NCBI GenBank assembly: GCA_003993805.1
Contig: RSEF01000005.1
Span: 17,957,308 to 18,021,307, forward strand
DNA from: Himantopus leucocephalus
Lineage: Eukaryota; Chordata; Aves; Charadriiformes; Recurvirostridae
Direction of reading: 5' to 3'
Length of the DNA: 64,000 nucleotides
Shown: in pieces, positions 27,303-39,700 of the stretch
Layout: every line of letters begins with the position of its first letter
Position numbering within the stretch: the first letter of the stretch is position 1
Program-made: the position numbers and the translations under genes
The notes under the pieces: generated by a model
Seen by the model: the letters and a program-made list of their open reading frames with translations, nothing else
Told to the model about the DNA's origin: nothing
The model's database searches: none

Positions 27303-27998
27303 TAGATCATGGAATTGGAGAATAATTCATGTTGGAAGTGACATTTAGATGTCATCTGGTCTGATCCCTTGTGCCAAGCAGAGCCAGCTTTTGAAGTTAT
27401 GTTGGGTTGGTCACTCGGGGCTTTTTTAAATCTTTTAAGTTTTGTCTTCATCTCCAAAGATGGAGATTCCCCATGTCTCGGAGCCCCTGTTCCAATGTTG
27501 GACAACCTCCTTTCTCCCTCCCCCCAATATTTAGTGAGAATTTCCCTTATTACAATTGTGGCCATTACCTCTCCTCCTACTGCTACGCAGCTCTGGAGAG
27601 ACTCTGGCTTCATCTTCTGTATACCTTCCCTTTATGTAGTTGAAGCCAGCATACCATCCCTTAACCCTCTGTTAAGAATGCTCGAGCCCAATTCTCAGCC
27701 TTTCTTTTATCACATGATTCAGCTTCTTAATCATCCTGTTTCCCCTCTGTTAGTCTTGTGTCAATGTCTGTTTTGTACTGGGGAGCCATATGCTGACCCC
27801 ACTACTGCAGACACAGTCTTTTAAGTGCTGAGTGGAGCAAGCTAATCGCTTCTGTTGATCTTCTGGCTTCCTTTCTTTTAATACAGCCCAGCACACAGCT
27901 GATCTTCACCCTTGAGGGCAACTGCTGATTTATTTTTAATTTGTTGGCCACTAGAACCCCAGGTCCTTCTCCACAAGGCCACTTTCAAGCCAGTTGGC
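27303..27998 (-). mobile_element. CR1 LINE fragment, reverse strand
   Basis: At the left end, 'agatcatggaattggagaat' followed by a 'gtcatctggtctgatccctt' stretch is the reversed CR1 3' UTR. To the right, the order of motifs continues backwards through ORF2 to 'ccccaggtccttctccacaa', which corresponds to the reverse complement of the region encoding [14 protein letters not shown] residues. The copy is about 700 bp, full of indels, and has no useful frame on its coding strand. The long forward frame at 27369-27824 is only a shadow of it. The 3' tail lacks the clean octamer seen in younger copies. Confidence 0.78.
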
Positions 27999-30397
27999 TG
28001 GAAAATAATTTACTGTGGTAAATTATGCAGAATATAATAGGATGGTATTATATGTTTATTGTCTTAACTGTATTTTGGGATTTTGAACTTTGTTTTCAGG
28101 AGGTTAGTATTATTCTCCCATGTTCTTTTTTTCAGTATTTTCTTTACATCTTCATTTTTAACCCAAGGCGTAGTAGGTATTTGTAATATCCAGAACAGTT
28201 GTGATCCTCTTACAAATTATTTTAGAGTCTTCATTTTCCAGGCACTATTAATCATTCTGCAAAGCTCAGTATCAGGAAATACTTCTCAATATTTGGAGCC
28301 CAATGTGAGACAACTTACCAGGGCCTGTTTTTCAGAATATGTAAAAATGTCCTGAAGATACAGCATTGAATCTTTGTGTCAGGTTTGATTGGAGTCTTTT
28401 TGTCCCCCTTTTGTTATCACTGCAGAACAAATGGAACTAGAGGAGTGAGCTATATTTTGGTGTAACTTGTGCTTCATTTCCATGTTTATTTCCTAAATTC
28501 TAATCTGCTATTTCTGTGCAAGTCCCTTGAAATCTGTTAGCAAGAAGGAAGGAACCCAGCTGGAGTTCTGGGACTCCCACAGTGAACTTACAGGATTTGG
28601 GGAGTAAGATATTAATTCTTGCAAATTGAGGCTATTTGATCTGAAACTCCATGAAGAACATCAGCAAGAGAATAGCATGGTGCTGCTTTAGAATTAGCTT
28701 TTGGATGAGAAAGTTTTAAGCAAACATTTTCTGAAGGGTTTGGTCTGAACTCTTCTTTTGAAATGACTTTTCACGGCTCCAGTTCTCAGTTCAGTCTTTT
28801 TTCTAGGGTCTCTTCCCTGTGTTGCTCATAGAGACGTAAAGCTTGGAAACCTCCAGGTATCACCATGCTGTGAGGAAGACTTGACAATGCAGCAACTTGG
28901 TGTCTGAGTAGAAAACACTATTTTGCAGGCTTTCTTAGAGGATGCTATTATTCTGCTTTACCACTGGTGTATTTACTGAACTGGAATGTATTTTGTAAGT
29001 GTCAAAACGAAGGCATGCTGCTGTTCTTATGTTGAAGTGCCAGTGCTTCCTCTCCTGCCATCCCTTGCATCCTGACGTTTTCCATGTCAAAACCCAAATG
29101 TCTTTCTAGTGTCATGCTAATGATTATGGGTCCCATTTCACCAGAATGTGAAGGTTGAGTTGATTTCCCCTCTGGAAGCAAGGTACCCTGCAGGTTTCTA
29201 GATCAAAGAGAATTATTTCCCTATCCCATCAAAAAAGCACTTAAATGTAAATATAGCAAAGGATGACAAAATTAAAATCTGTCATCCATACAAATGCCAA
29301 ACTAGTACAACATCAGAAAGGTAACCCAGTAGTCACTGTATCTGTTCCACACAAGTAACAATAAACACTAGGCTGAAACAGCTTTTCATGGAGAGCCTGA
29401 GCTTGCTTTCTTTTTTTTTAAACAGCAGTTCCTACCCTACAGATCAACTGCAAGAACAGAAATCACAGTCTGCAAAGGTACAGTCGGTTTCTGGTCCTGA
29501 AGCAGTGTCAGACTGAGGTGATCTGCCATCAGGAGGGTCACTGATGTCATGATACATTACACGAGCAGGGTTTTTATGGCTGTATCCATGTTGCTAAACA
29601 TGGGACCCACCTTTACCATTAGAATCGTCTTTTCTGGGTTAGCTTAAGCTGTCTTCTGTGTGCACTAAAACCCCAACCAAGTTTAGCAGAGCTGCAGTGG
29701 TGACAAATTATGGAAATTGAATTTGCCAGCCTAGAGACAGCTGTAAAAAAAGATGGCATGTTCACAGCCCTGTTCAACTAAGGGCTGTATCCATAATGCT
29801 CAGAACTACTTTATTCCATCGCCCACCTACATAGACAGAGTTATTAAAAGCCTTGTTTAATTGTGCAATCAGAGTAGTAAGAACAATCTCTTCTACTGAA
29901 TATATATATTTGGTTAATCAGTTATGATTTAACAGCTTTGGTCTTCTGATTGATAAGGCTTTTTTATAGGTTCATCAAAGATTTCTTAAACCTAATAAAT
30001 GCTGTCCTACTATGTCCTTGACTTCAGAGATACAACACCAAGAGAGACGCCTCTTTTCCTGACTAAGTAGGAGATAGCAGAAATGTCATTATTGAAGTTT
30101 GCCGCTGGGTGGGAGAGCACTGGAGCTCTGTCTCTATTTGTCTGCAAAGAGCAGAGGAAGTAAGGTGAAGCTAATAGGCAAAGACTGATTAAAACTTATT
30201 CCTGCCTGAAAGCAAAAGTGTATCCCTAGCCAAGGCATCACCACATCCTGTGGTGTTTCAGTGAAAGGAGCACGGAGGAGCACACTGCCAATATGAAGAC
30301 CCTGAACCACAGGGTGTAGTTGCTTATTCTTTGTTCTAAACTAGACTGGTGCCATGTCCATCCTCTTCAGTTCATGAGTGCAATGACCATTTCTTCA
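27999..30397. other. Noncoding stretch, no gene recognised
   Basis: No exon, RNA gene or clear repeat is seen between the two CR1 copies. The DNA is AT-rich and CpG-poor. Confidence 0.5.
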
Positions 30398-30650
30398 AGA
30401 AGGGTGCTGGTGGATGAGAAACTCAACATGAGCCAGCAATGTGCACTTGCAGCCNNNNNNNNNNNNNNNNNNNNNNNNNNNNNNNNNNNNNNNNNNNNNN
30501 NNNNNNNNNNNNNNNNNNNNNNNNNNNNNNNNNNNNNNNNNNNNNNNNNNNNNNTGTCCCTGCCCATGGCAGGGAGGTTGGAACTAGATGATCTTCATGG
30601 TCCCTCCCAACCTAAACCGTTCTATGATTCTATGATTCTGTGATTCTATG
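30398..30650 (+). mobile_element. CR1 LINE interrupted by an assembly gap
   Basis: Left of the gap the forward strand reads VLVDEKLNMSQQCALAA, a highly conserved string in the C-terminal half of CR1 ORF2. Right of the gap it reads the 3' UTR ('ggaggttggaactagatgat' follows the same order as other copies) and ends with repeated ATTCTATG/ATTCTGTG octamers at about 30620-30650. Both sides are in the same orientation, so one 5'-truncated CR1 insertion spans the gap. It is well preserved and thus relatively young. The ORF2 remainder lies in the unsequenced bases. Confidence 0.88.
30455..30554. other. Assembly gap (100 N)
   Basis: Exactly 100 N, the usual placeholder for a gap of unknown length. 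It falls inside a CR1 copy, a common reason for a scaffold break. Confidence 0.98.
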
Positions 30651-31329
30651 AAGCAGGTTTTGACATTTTAGCTAGTGGTGTTTTATTACATGGTCCCTTT
30701 TTGTGCAAACTGTGAGAGGCAGGAATGTTCCTTCTCTTCTCCCAGCAGCACATATTAACAAACATTCTTGAAATGCTTTCATCACTTTAAGTGCTTCATG
30801 GAAAATAGGCTGCTTTGTCAGGCGTGTGTCTTCAACAGGTATTTCTGCAAGTGAGCTACACCACGCAAACACATAATCGTCTCTTTCAAGAAGTCAGTGA
30901 TTGCTTCAGGATATGTATTCCCTATCTATATTATTAATTGTTGGTCTCTTCTGATACAAAGGCTTAGTTGTTAACATGGAATTGAAACAAATTTAAAATA
31001 TCATCAGACACAATGTCCTCACGTAACTGAAAGGTAATGGTAAAGGAATAGTAGTTACTAGCCAGAATATCAAGGAACTGTGACCTGGCTTTCTTCTCTA
31101 CTAGTTCCTAATGACTTTTTCAAATTCCTAATGGATGGTTAAGGGGGATATTGGAAATAAGGTGGCCATTCCGTCATGCTTGGAAATCCACTAGATCCAG
31201 TTTAGTTGGGGCAAAATGGGGAAAATAATTCAAAAAATGCCTGGCACATTGTTCATGCTGTTAGAGCTGTAGCCCTGTACTGACTGCATCCAGTGCTGGG
31301 GGTCTGGTGCATGTGGGGACGAGCAGCCC

Positions 31330-31419
31330 TGCTTGCTGTGGCTGTGTGATTGTGACTGTGTGGTAGCTACAGTGCTCGCTGTGATGGCTGTCACTGTGAT
31401 GGCTGTGCTGTGTATTGTG
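31330..31419. repeat. Imperfect CTGTG/GATGGCTGT-rich repeat
   Basis: A degenerate tandem of CTGTG-like units with a repeated 'ctgtgatggctgt' core (two copies a short distance apart). No coding sense was recognised. It is low-complexity DNA on the forward strand, GT-rich. Confidence 0.6.
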
Positions 31420-34400
31420 AGCCAGCACATCACTGGGGGTAAAGAAGTAGCCTAAGCAGTCCGCTTCTGGATCCCGCAGCAGGAGGATGGCTGGTTTTCT
31501 GCAGTTCTAGTACTTGGTGGGAAAGTAAGAAAAGCTTCACAGCAGCTTCCTGAAAAGCAGCTGGTCAAATGAGGGTGGTGATCCCCAGACATCAGTGGAT
31601 TTGAAAAATGTTTCAGACATACTTTCCAACTAAAAGACAATCTACCCCTGATGTTTACAAGGAGAAGTGCAGCACTTGGTTTTCTGTTGTGCTTGGTTAA
31701 AACCAGGCAAACTTGGGCATTAAAGCAAAGCTGGAAGAGGGTAAATTTATTAGGGTTAATGTAAACCCAGGATATCTTCAAATGATAAACTTTCAGAATT
31801 AGTTTTCCGAAAGGCCAGTTAGGAACGGGGCAAAATTCTTAGTAATACAGACAGGTGCCAGCAGAGGGCATTTGGAAACTTGGCTTTTCTGCTCATTTAT
31901 CTTCCTACAGATTAGAGCCCCTGTCCAGTTTCTGTGTGAGGCTGATGTCCTGCAGTGCTGGTGGCTTCAGTGTTTGTATAGGCCTATGGTGAAGGCAAAA
32001 CTTAGGTTTTGGGGTTTTTTTTAGTTAGCGTACAGAATATCATATCATCAATAAAATATGTATTTCTGAGTAATTTCCAAGTTAACAGAAGTATTAAGCC
32101 AGAAAGCCAGAAAGCTCTGACTTCTATCAGGAGGGGGTATTTGGGTGTGAGGTGGGTAAAAGGCCAGGAGGAAGGAAGTGAAGAAACAGTGTATTCTCTT
32201 TGGTTTTTCCAGTGTTTGTTATGTGTAAATTAGCAATCTAAAGTGGAACCTGATTGCTTGATATGAATTACCATATCTAGATATTAATTACACCTACTCT
32301 AGCCTACTATCGTTGGCACGAGGCTCTCAGCAGTGACCATTTGAGCCCAATACATCGTCTTGAGTACCAAGAATATTGCACATGTAGGCATAGTAAAAAA
32401 TGACCAAAATTCCAGTTGCCTTTCTGTTGATCAGGGCTTTTGTTATTTGCACTGGGGTATGTAACATGGTGTAGTACAGAACAGTCTCTCACCAGCAATA
32501 CATCTGGAGAAAGCTGTTGTTAAAGCCCAGACCATTGAGTAAAAGTGTAAATGCATTAAAGCATAAGAGCATTTAATAATAACGCTTTTCTGTTCTGGGG
32601 CTTTGGATCAAGTGATTCCTATCCATCAGCTTCGATTCAGGCTCTGGCAGCATCTTTCTTGAAGAGAATTTCACTGGACTTTTAAAAAGACAATCTCAAG
32701 GCATCTAGTAAATGAGAACAGGATTGAACCTTGAGACTGCTTTGGCCCTTTCTGTTTCAATTCTACAGATTGAGGTCTGAAGAGTTGCAAACAGATAGAG
32801 CTTAGGTCTTAAACCCACGTACACATAGGAAAATTTCACTGCATTTTGCCTGAAACCTTTATTAAAGTATGTAGTAGAAGTGGCAGTAAGAGTCAGATCT
32901 CTGAACTCTACATGCTCTGCTTCATTCCACAGTCAGAAATTAGCCTTTGTTAGTTTTCTTTGAAAACCACAGTATACTGCTAAAATGTGGGGGGTGCTTG
33001 TGACACCAACTGAAGTGCATTTCTCACCTTTGCAATATGATATATGGCTCCAGGACTGTGAGGCTATTAAGGCTTTCAGCTTTTTCCGCTCTTTGGAAAA
33101 ATGTTAATGAAAAGTTGGGAAAAATTTTTTTCTTAAGCTGTATAAAGGTGCATTAAGTGGACTTGTTTGTGGTTCCTTTGTTTGCTATCATGCATGCTAA
33201 AATATTACCGATGTGAATTTTAATATAAGGGGTGGCTTTATTGCATATGCTAAGCAACTACATTTGGAGATTAGTTCCTCTAAATCTCATTTGTGGTAAA
33301 ATATGATTTATGCTGCCAAATATGATTTATTAAGTATGTCTTGATAAAGTGGATGGAACAAGATCTTTCTGGAGGCCAAAAAGATATTGATTTATAATAT
33401 AAGTGTCAGTAGCAAAGAGTAAAAAAAGAGGAGCTGAAGGGTACATTTATTGATATATATTTCATATATACTTTACTTGCTGCTAACATCTGCTAACAAA
33501 ATCCACCTGACACATCCTTATATTTTGTTGTATCCCTGCGGCAGAGCTTTCCTTTGGCCTTTTGAAAACGCTAGCTTGTTAGTGAATGTTAGTTTGTACT
33601 GCAGTACCTACCCACATTGCATTGTTTCCACATGCACACGGTATAAAAAAATTCATTGACTTCATCTGAAGTAAGTTGCAAAACTCCTGAACTTGATTAT
33701 TAATATTCGAGTGGTTGGTTTCAAAGGTGTTTGCTTGCACCTTTTCAGCATAGATATCTATCAGCTATAAAAAGTAAACTCTGCCTTTGTGGAGACTTGT
33801 CATTGTGGCTGAAAAACAACTTGCTCCTTTCTTGTAAACATGCTTGAATAAGTTGAGAGAGGGGCTGTTGGGAGAGGGAAGGGAGAGCAGGGCTTGGGGT
33901 GGGCTCTCTGCTGTGAAAGGAGCACTGAAGAGGGGAGCAATTTACTCAGACCTTGGACAAGTGGATCCAATGCTGTAGTTTTGCATCAGCATGATGGGAA
34001 TGCAGTGTTTACCACTATGGAAAACCTGTACATTTAGGAAATGCAAAGCTGTTCAGTACTGCATGCCCAAATCCAATGAAATTCTTGGCTCCGACTGTGC
34101 GGCTAGCAGCTCCTTTTAGTATATAAGATATCATTTCTTTAAGCAAAGCTAAAATATTCCCTAGGTGATGACAGTATGTCTCACTCCTTTTCAGTATCAC
34201 CACCTGTCCATACTGTATTTTCCCATTTCTATGTTGTCTTTCCTCTCTTATACTGAGTGCTATGTATTAATGAACTACTTTAGGACAATGCCAGGATTAC
34301 TACAAATGTGGCAGACCTCCATTTCCATTTGCAGACCTATCTTGGAGGAATCAAGTCCATATATAGGTTGTAATACTTGTCCTGGTTAAAGTGAGTTTTC

Positions 34401-36434
34401 ATTCAGTCAATGTAATGATTGAGCACAGAGTATTGGAATGACTAGCCACATGTAATTGCTCTTCTAGTAAAAGCAAAAAACACTTTAGTGAAGACTAGTA
34501 GTTGTCATAATGGTAATTAACAGTAAAGTTGACCAGTAAAGCTCTTTCCTGGTACCCACTGATACCATTAAAAAAAAAATCTTAGCATACATTATGTATT
34601 GATGAGTTCGTGTTTATGTTCCTTGTGCTCATAGTTGGATTTCAGGTTTGTGTTTGGTACCTCCTCCTTATCATTATGCTGTTATTACTGTTATCATAGA
34701 GCAAGTCTATCACCAGTAGTGTTGCACTGATACCTAGAAACTTTAACAAGCTGGTGAGTGAATGACCAACCCAGCACTGGAGGTCTGTGTCAGATGTGGA
34801 ATGGAAACTTCGTTTCTGGCTTCAGTCTACTTAATTTTTATGGACAAAGTCTTAGTCTGTCTTGTTGTTTCATCTGCAAAGTAGACTGACTGCCATTTGT
34901 CCCTTCCTTCTTCTTGCAAAAGGCCAGATCTAATGCTCTTGTTGAGCACATCAGGAGGCACATCAAGTTTTTCAAACTCTACACGCTCAATGTAGAAGGG
35001 CAGCTGTCAGTAAAGTAGCTGCAGATGTCTGATATTTAGCTATTTCACATCTACAGGGAGATGGCTTTAAATTACTCTCTAAATGAAAAAGTTTCTCAGA
35101 AGTTTGCCTCTGTGGTCTTCAGACTCATAGGTAGACCTCCCACTGACTTCAGCGCGCGCTGGATCGGCCCACACAGGGAGAAGGAAAAGAGCATTTAAAT
35201 TTTGGAGTAAACACTAGCTGAGCTGATAAATCCCAATCGCTTTCTCATTTGCATGGCCACATGGGTCCTTACCCCAGGGAGCCATTCTGCCTCCTCATCT
35301 CCTCTCATATGCTTTAGGGAAATTTCCATGAAGTATAGCACTGTGCCTCTGTCCTGGGCAGTCTTCATTCAGAGGATGCATCTTCCAAAAACACTTTGAA
35401 AAACATAAAACATGGCTATGATGAACAGCCTGATACAGAATAAACTATGGCATTCAGCAGCAATGGGAAGCTATAACAAAACATACATTCGGCAGCAGTG
35501 TCCTGCTACCCCTTTGCCTGGAAGGAAAAGTAAATCTAAAAGCCAGATTCTCAGATGAAGCTGGCTTGGGTACGTGGATTGGCAGGTAGTAACTAACAGT
35601 GTGAAGTGACTTCTGGCCCTTACTGGCTGCTTGCCTTGAGAGAGAAGGCATCAGCAGTGCTCACAGATGGAGGATCGAGAGGGTGTCTAACATTGCGACA
35701 TGTGAGGTTCCTCCAAAGAAGCTGAGGCCTGACTGGCAGCTAATTCTCCAGCAAGGCTGGGAACAGCTTGGGGGAAGGGCATTTCACCTATGCCATAGCA
35801 GCATAAGCTACGTGAGTTGAGCCTTGGCACTGAGTCAGGAAAACAGAGCCCCTACTCAAAGAAAGGGGAAAATGTAAGCAAATCCCAGTATGCAGTTCAG
35901 AAATGCTGCTGCAGATATTTTCCATAGTAGCAACAGGAATGAAAAAGGCAGCAAATACATGAGGGAGAAATACTTCAGCGGTAGTGCTTGCTGGAGCGGA
36001 AGCCTCTGCAATTTTAAGACGGTTGGCTGGGTTCTCAATTGGTGTAAACCCATCCAGTGCTTTTGATTTCCTTGTAGTTAAGTTGTTTTGCAGTGGCTGA
36101 GAATCTCGCTTATGCATCTGAATCATGACTGAGGAGTGTGTGCCTCTGAGGGATTCGTATCAAAACCCAATCATTAATTAGCATATGGTGTTAAAAGCAG
36201 ATCTAGTTTAAGTGAACAGTGCTTCAATGAACCTATCTAGATAGAGATTTGATCCTTGATTCTAAAGAAGAAAGATGGGCTGGCAGGTTGCAGCTCAACC
36301 CTGACAAAGTCCAACCCAAGAATAAAAAGTTTTGAAATAAATCTAAAAAACCATGAAATGATCCATTTCTCAGGGGTATCAGTGAAGTTCTTAAGATTCT
36401 GGTGAAAGTGTATACATTGACACATGCTTATTAA

Positions 36435-36448
36435 GATATATATATATG
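36435..36448. repeat. Short (AT)n microsatellite
   Basis: Alternating AT units in an AT-rich context. Confidence 0.8.
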
Positions 36449-36747
36449 CATTGTAAGTGTACATACCAGAACCAACCTGAAACTGTCTAAAGGCCCAGGA
36501 ATAATCCAATCAGGGAAAAGAAACTGCCAAGTAATGTAGGTAATCATATCAAAGAAGAATAGCAAATTGTGAAGCAAATACTTGAAACAACGTTTTTTTA
36601 TGACTGAAGTATGTTTGCAACAGTCTTGTGAAGAGACAGAAGATTTTCACATGTATAGAAGGGAAACAGGCACCCAGCTTCTATTGAAACCTATCTTCCC
36701 TATTTAATACATTCCCTGATCCTTTTTCATAAAAAAATTATATACTG

Positions 36748-36774
36748 ATATATAGATAGATAGATATACACACA
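36748..36774. repeat. Short (GATA)n/(TA)n microsatellite
   Basis: ATATAGATAGATAGATATAC with flanking CA units. A short compound microsatellite. Confidence 0.85.
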
Positions 36775-39700
36775 GATGACTGAACCCAGTCTTCTCATAG
36801 ATGATGTATAAATGGTAATGTAAGACTTTTAGTCTTTTTGTTCCTTCTCCCGCAATGCCAAAAGCTGTTGCCATGAACACTACAAAGTGCTGATTTACTT
36901 GCTGTCAAGTCACTCTGGTTATTTACTATCCTGAAATCTTTGCTTCTTCATCCCTTCCCTTTGCATACAAAGGGAGAAAACTGAGAAAGTGGGAGCGTTG
37001 TTTTCATACCCAAAAGAGGTGAGGGCTGTGCGAGTGAAACACTGATTTCTACAAGCACCCATCAGAGAAATCTGCACAAAAGGTGTACGGCAGCGAAAGC
37101 CGTTTGCCAAAACTCCCCTTCAGTGACGGGGCAGAGGAGCAGCAGCCTTCAGGGTTGCTTGGAGTGGATATGTGGGGGATTTTGGAGGCAGTGCATTTTT
37201 GGGTCTAGCTGGTGTCAAGGTTTTTGGGCCTGCTGTCACACTGTACAGGGACGGGCTGTATTTGCAGGCCTGCCTGTGACCTCTGCCTGATGCGGTGTGA
37301 CAGAGAGCGCCTCTTCCAGCCCCAGTGAGAGCAGGTGGTGGTCCTGGCTTCCCTTGCTGATTCATGGGGGCAAACTGTAGTCTGGAAGAAACCCAAGTCC
37401 TCCTCTCTTCCAGCCGTCTTGCAAGGGAGGATGTCCTGATGATGGACGTGAGGTACAGGTGCAGTTAAATAGGTCCTTTTCCCCCAGGATCTTTTCTTTC
37501 CTTTGCAGTCACAGTTGTGAAGCCTGTAGGGCTGTCTCGTAGGTGCTATGCTTTCATGACAGCTCAGACTGTTATGACAGGAGCACTGCCTGCCTGTTCC
37601 AGAGCTTCCCCCTTGAAAGATCCTTATTTAAAATCCTAGCTATCAAGCAGTCTAGTTAGCTAATTGTCAGAGCTTGTCATGCCATGTAATTAATTTTTGG
37701 ACAGCATTCAGGTGCCTCTTCAAGAGTGTGTAAGGGTATGTGTGGAATTGCATCTCTTCTGCCCTGTTACTGCGAGAATTGACTTACACTTCTTGCTGGT
37801 TCAAACAGAGCTGCCTACATCATTGCTTTAGGTTTGGTGGAGGATTTAAGATTAGGAGCTTCTGTAACCTGATCCCACAGAAAAATCCTAGCTAACCTTG
37901 CTGCTAGTGCTGGGCTTTGTTCACAACTGGCTGGGGATGACCAAGGGCATTCTTTTAGACTCATCAGCCTGCTGTTAGGAGCTTGCTTATTATAGCCTAA
38001 TAACTCTGTCCTGGAAGCACTGAGATGAGACAAGCAGTCCTCAAGTTAAGGTCTCTGTCTTGGATAGGAAGGATAAGGCTTCGGCATCATGGACTTGAGA
38101 GCGCCTTGCTGCTCACTACTTCGATGCACACACACAGTTGTTCAGGTAAACAAACTCCTTCTTGTGCCTAAGTGCTCCTGCACTGCAAACACCAGCCTGT
38201 CCCTGCCTCTCCCTGAGTGAGGTGGGAATAAGCCCCAGAGCTTCATTGATCTTGTGAAAAATGAAAAGTGCCTTACACATAATGTATATATTTTATTTTT
38301 TTTTCTGGGAAAAATGCCAACATGCTGCTTCTGATTTTGAGGCATTGCCATCCTGGGTGCAGTCTATTGAATTTTGGGGTTGTTTTTAAAATTTTCATTT
38401 TTTTTTTTTAAAGCCATGTTATAGAAATTAATGTCAACATGGAAGGTGTTTTTTTTGTTTAGAGCGTAATAACAAAAAAATCATCTTTGAGGTCCCCTAA
38501 ATGCTCAAACATTATTGCAGTAGAATGTTTTGCTTTTAAACTCTGTGTGTGGCACCTGTGCTGTCCTGATTCATCCCAAGATTTTCAATAGCATCCTAGC
38601 GGAGGCAGAATAAAGCATAGCTCTCACTGGAGCCTCTCTTCTGTCAGAGCTCAGCATGGTTAAAAAATAAGCTTAAATCATTGCAAAGTTGTTGAAGCCA
38701 ATTCTTTCGAGCTGCTCTCAAACTGAGAGGAAATAGGCCTATAACACAGAAAAAAATCTTCATCTGCTTTTATAGTACTTGAAGAAGTGTAGACAAGCAG
38801 GGATCCAGGACTGAAATGTTTGTTAGAGGAATGCAGACTCCATCAACAGTCCTTGTGTGGATAAAACAAGATTAAAACATACCAGTATTAAACTAGTAAA
38901 GCCTTGTAGTGGCTTCTGAACCCAGCCATTTCTGTTTGTCATATACATCTCTTATTAAATACTGGCTCCTGTGCCCATAGCTGTGTGTTTCTCTGCAACC
39001 CCATTCAGGACTCAGGAGGCCCAGCTGAGATGACTGTGAGTTATGTACTCTGCTCATCACTTCTGGTGACAAGAGCAGCTTGTCTTGAAATTTTGTCATC
39101 TTCATCTAAAGGAAGCAACCTCCCTTCTCTTGATTGCTCTCCAGCAACCTCTGTTTGACCACATTTCAGACATGCCCGGTGACTCTTAGAGTTTCCTATT
39201 TTACTTTTGATTTGTTTTAAGAGAGCACCTAGAAGTGCAGTTCATCTTCCTAGATGATAAGTGAAAAGGGAGACATAAGCACGCTGTGTCCTGAAAAGTG
39301 CAAAATGTGGATATGAAAGGTACAGGGAAAAAAATGCTTTTCTCTGTGCTAAGAACTAGGGCCACAGAGGGATTTACAGCTATGCCATATAATTATGGGT
39401 GGAGGCTGTCAGAGAGCCGGCTGAATTTCTGTAGTAGCTCCCACTGATATGAGGCTCCTGGTCTACCAGCAATGGCCTGTTCTTCTTGCCAATAGGCAAT
39501 GTGCTTCCTCAGTCCCTCACTGTTTAGTGGCCTTCACTGTCTCCAGACCCATGCAGAACACTCCCCAGCCAGTTTTCCCTGCCATTTGTGCTTCTCCACA
39601 ACTTCTCAGGAGCTTGGGACATTATGGCCTCACACACTGTTTTAGCTGACTGTTTAGTAAAAACCTTCACAGTTTGCAAACTTGGATGCAAATAGCATGT

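Noticed and set aside
27369..27824. 151-codon forward frame
   Set aside because: It is the antisense shadow of the reverse-strand CR1 copy at 27303-27998.
30320..30643. 107-codon forward frame crossing the N gap
   Set aside because: It includes unknown residues and merges CR1 ORF2 with CR1 3' UTR across a gap of unknown length. Not a real protein.
35130..35165. Segment resembling an old amniote repeat ('cccactgacttcagcgcgcg')
   Set aside because: It recalls a 'cccattgacttcaatggga' repeat core with CpG changes, but only about 30 bases match by eye.
35788..36126. 112-codon reverse frame
   Set aside because: A second overlapping reverse frame of 65 codons covers the same DNA. There is no recognisable domain and no promoter or splice context.
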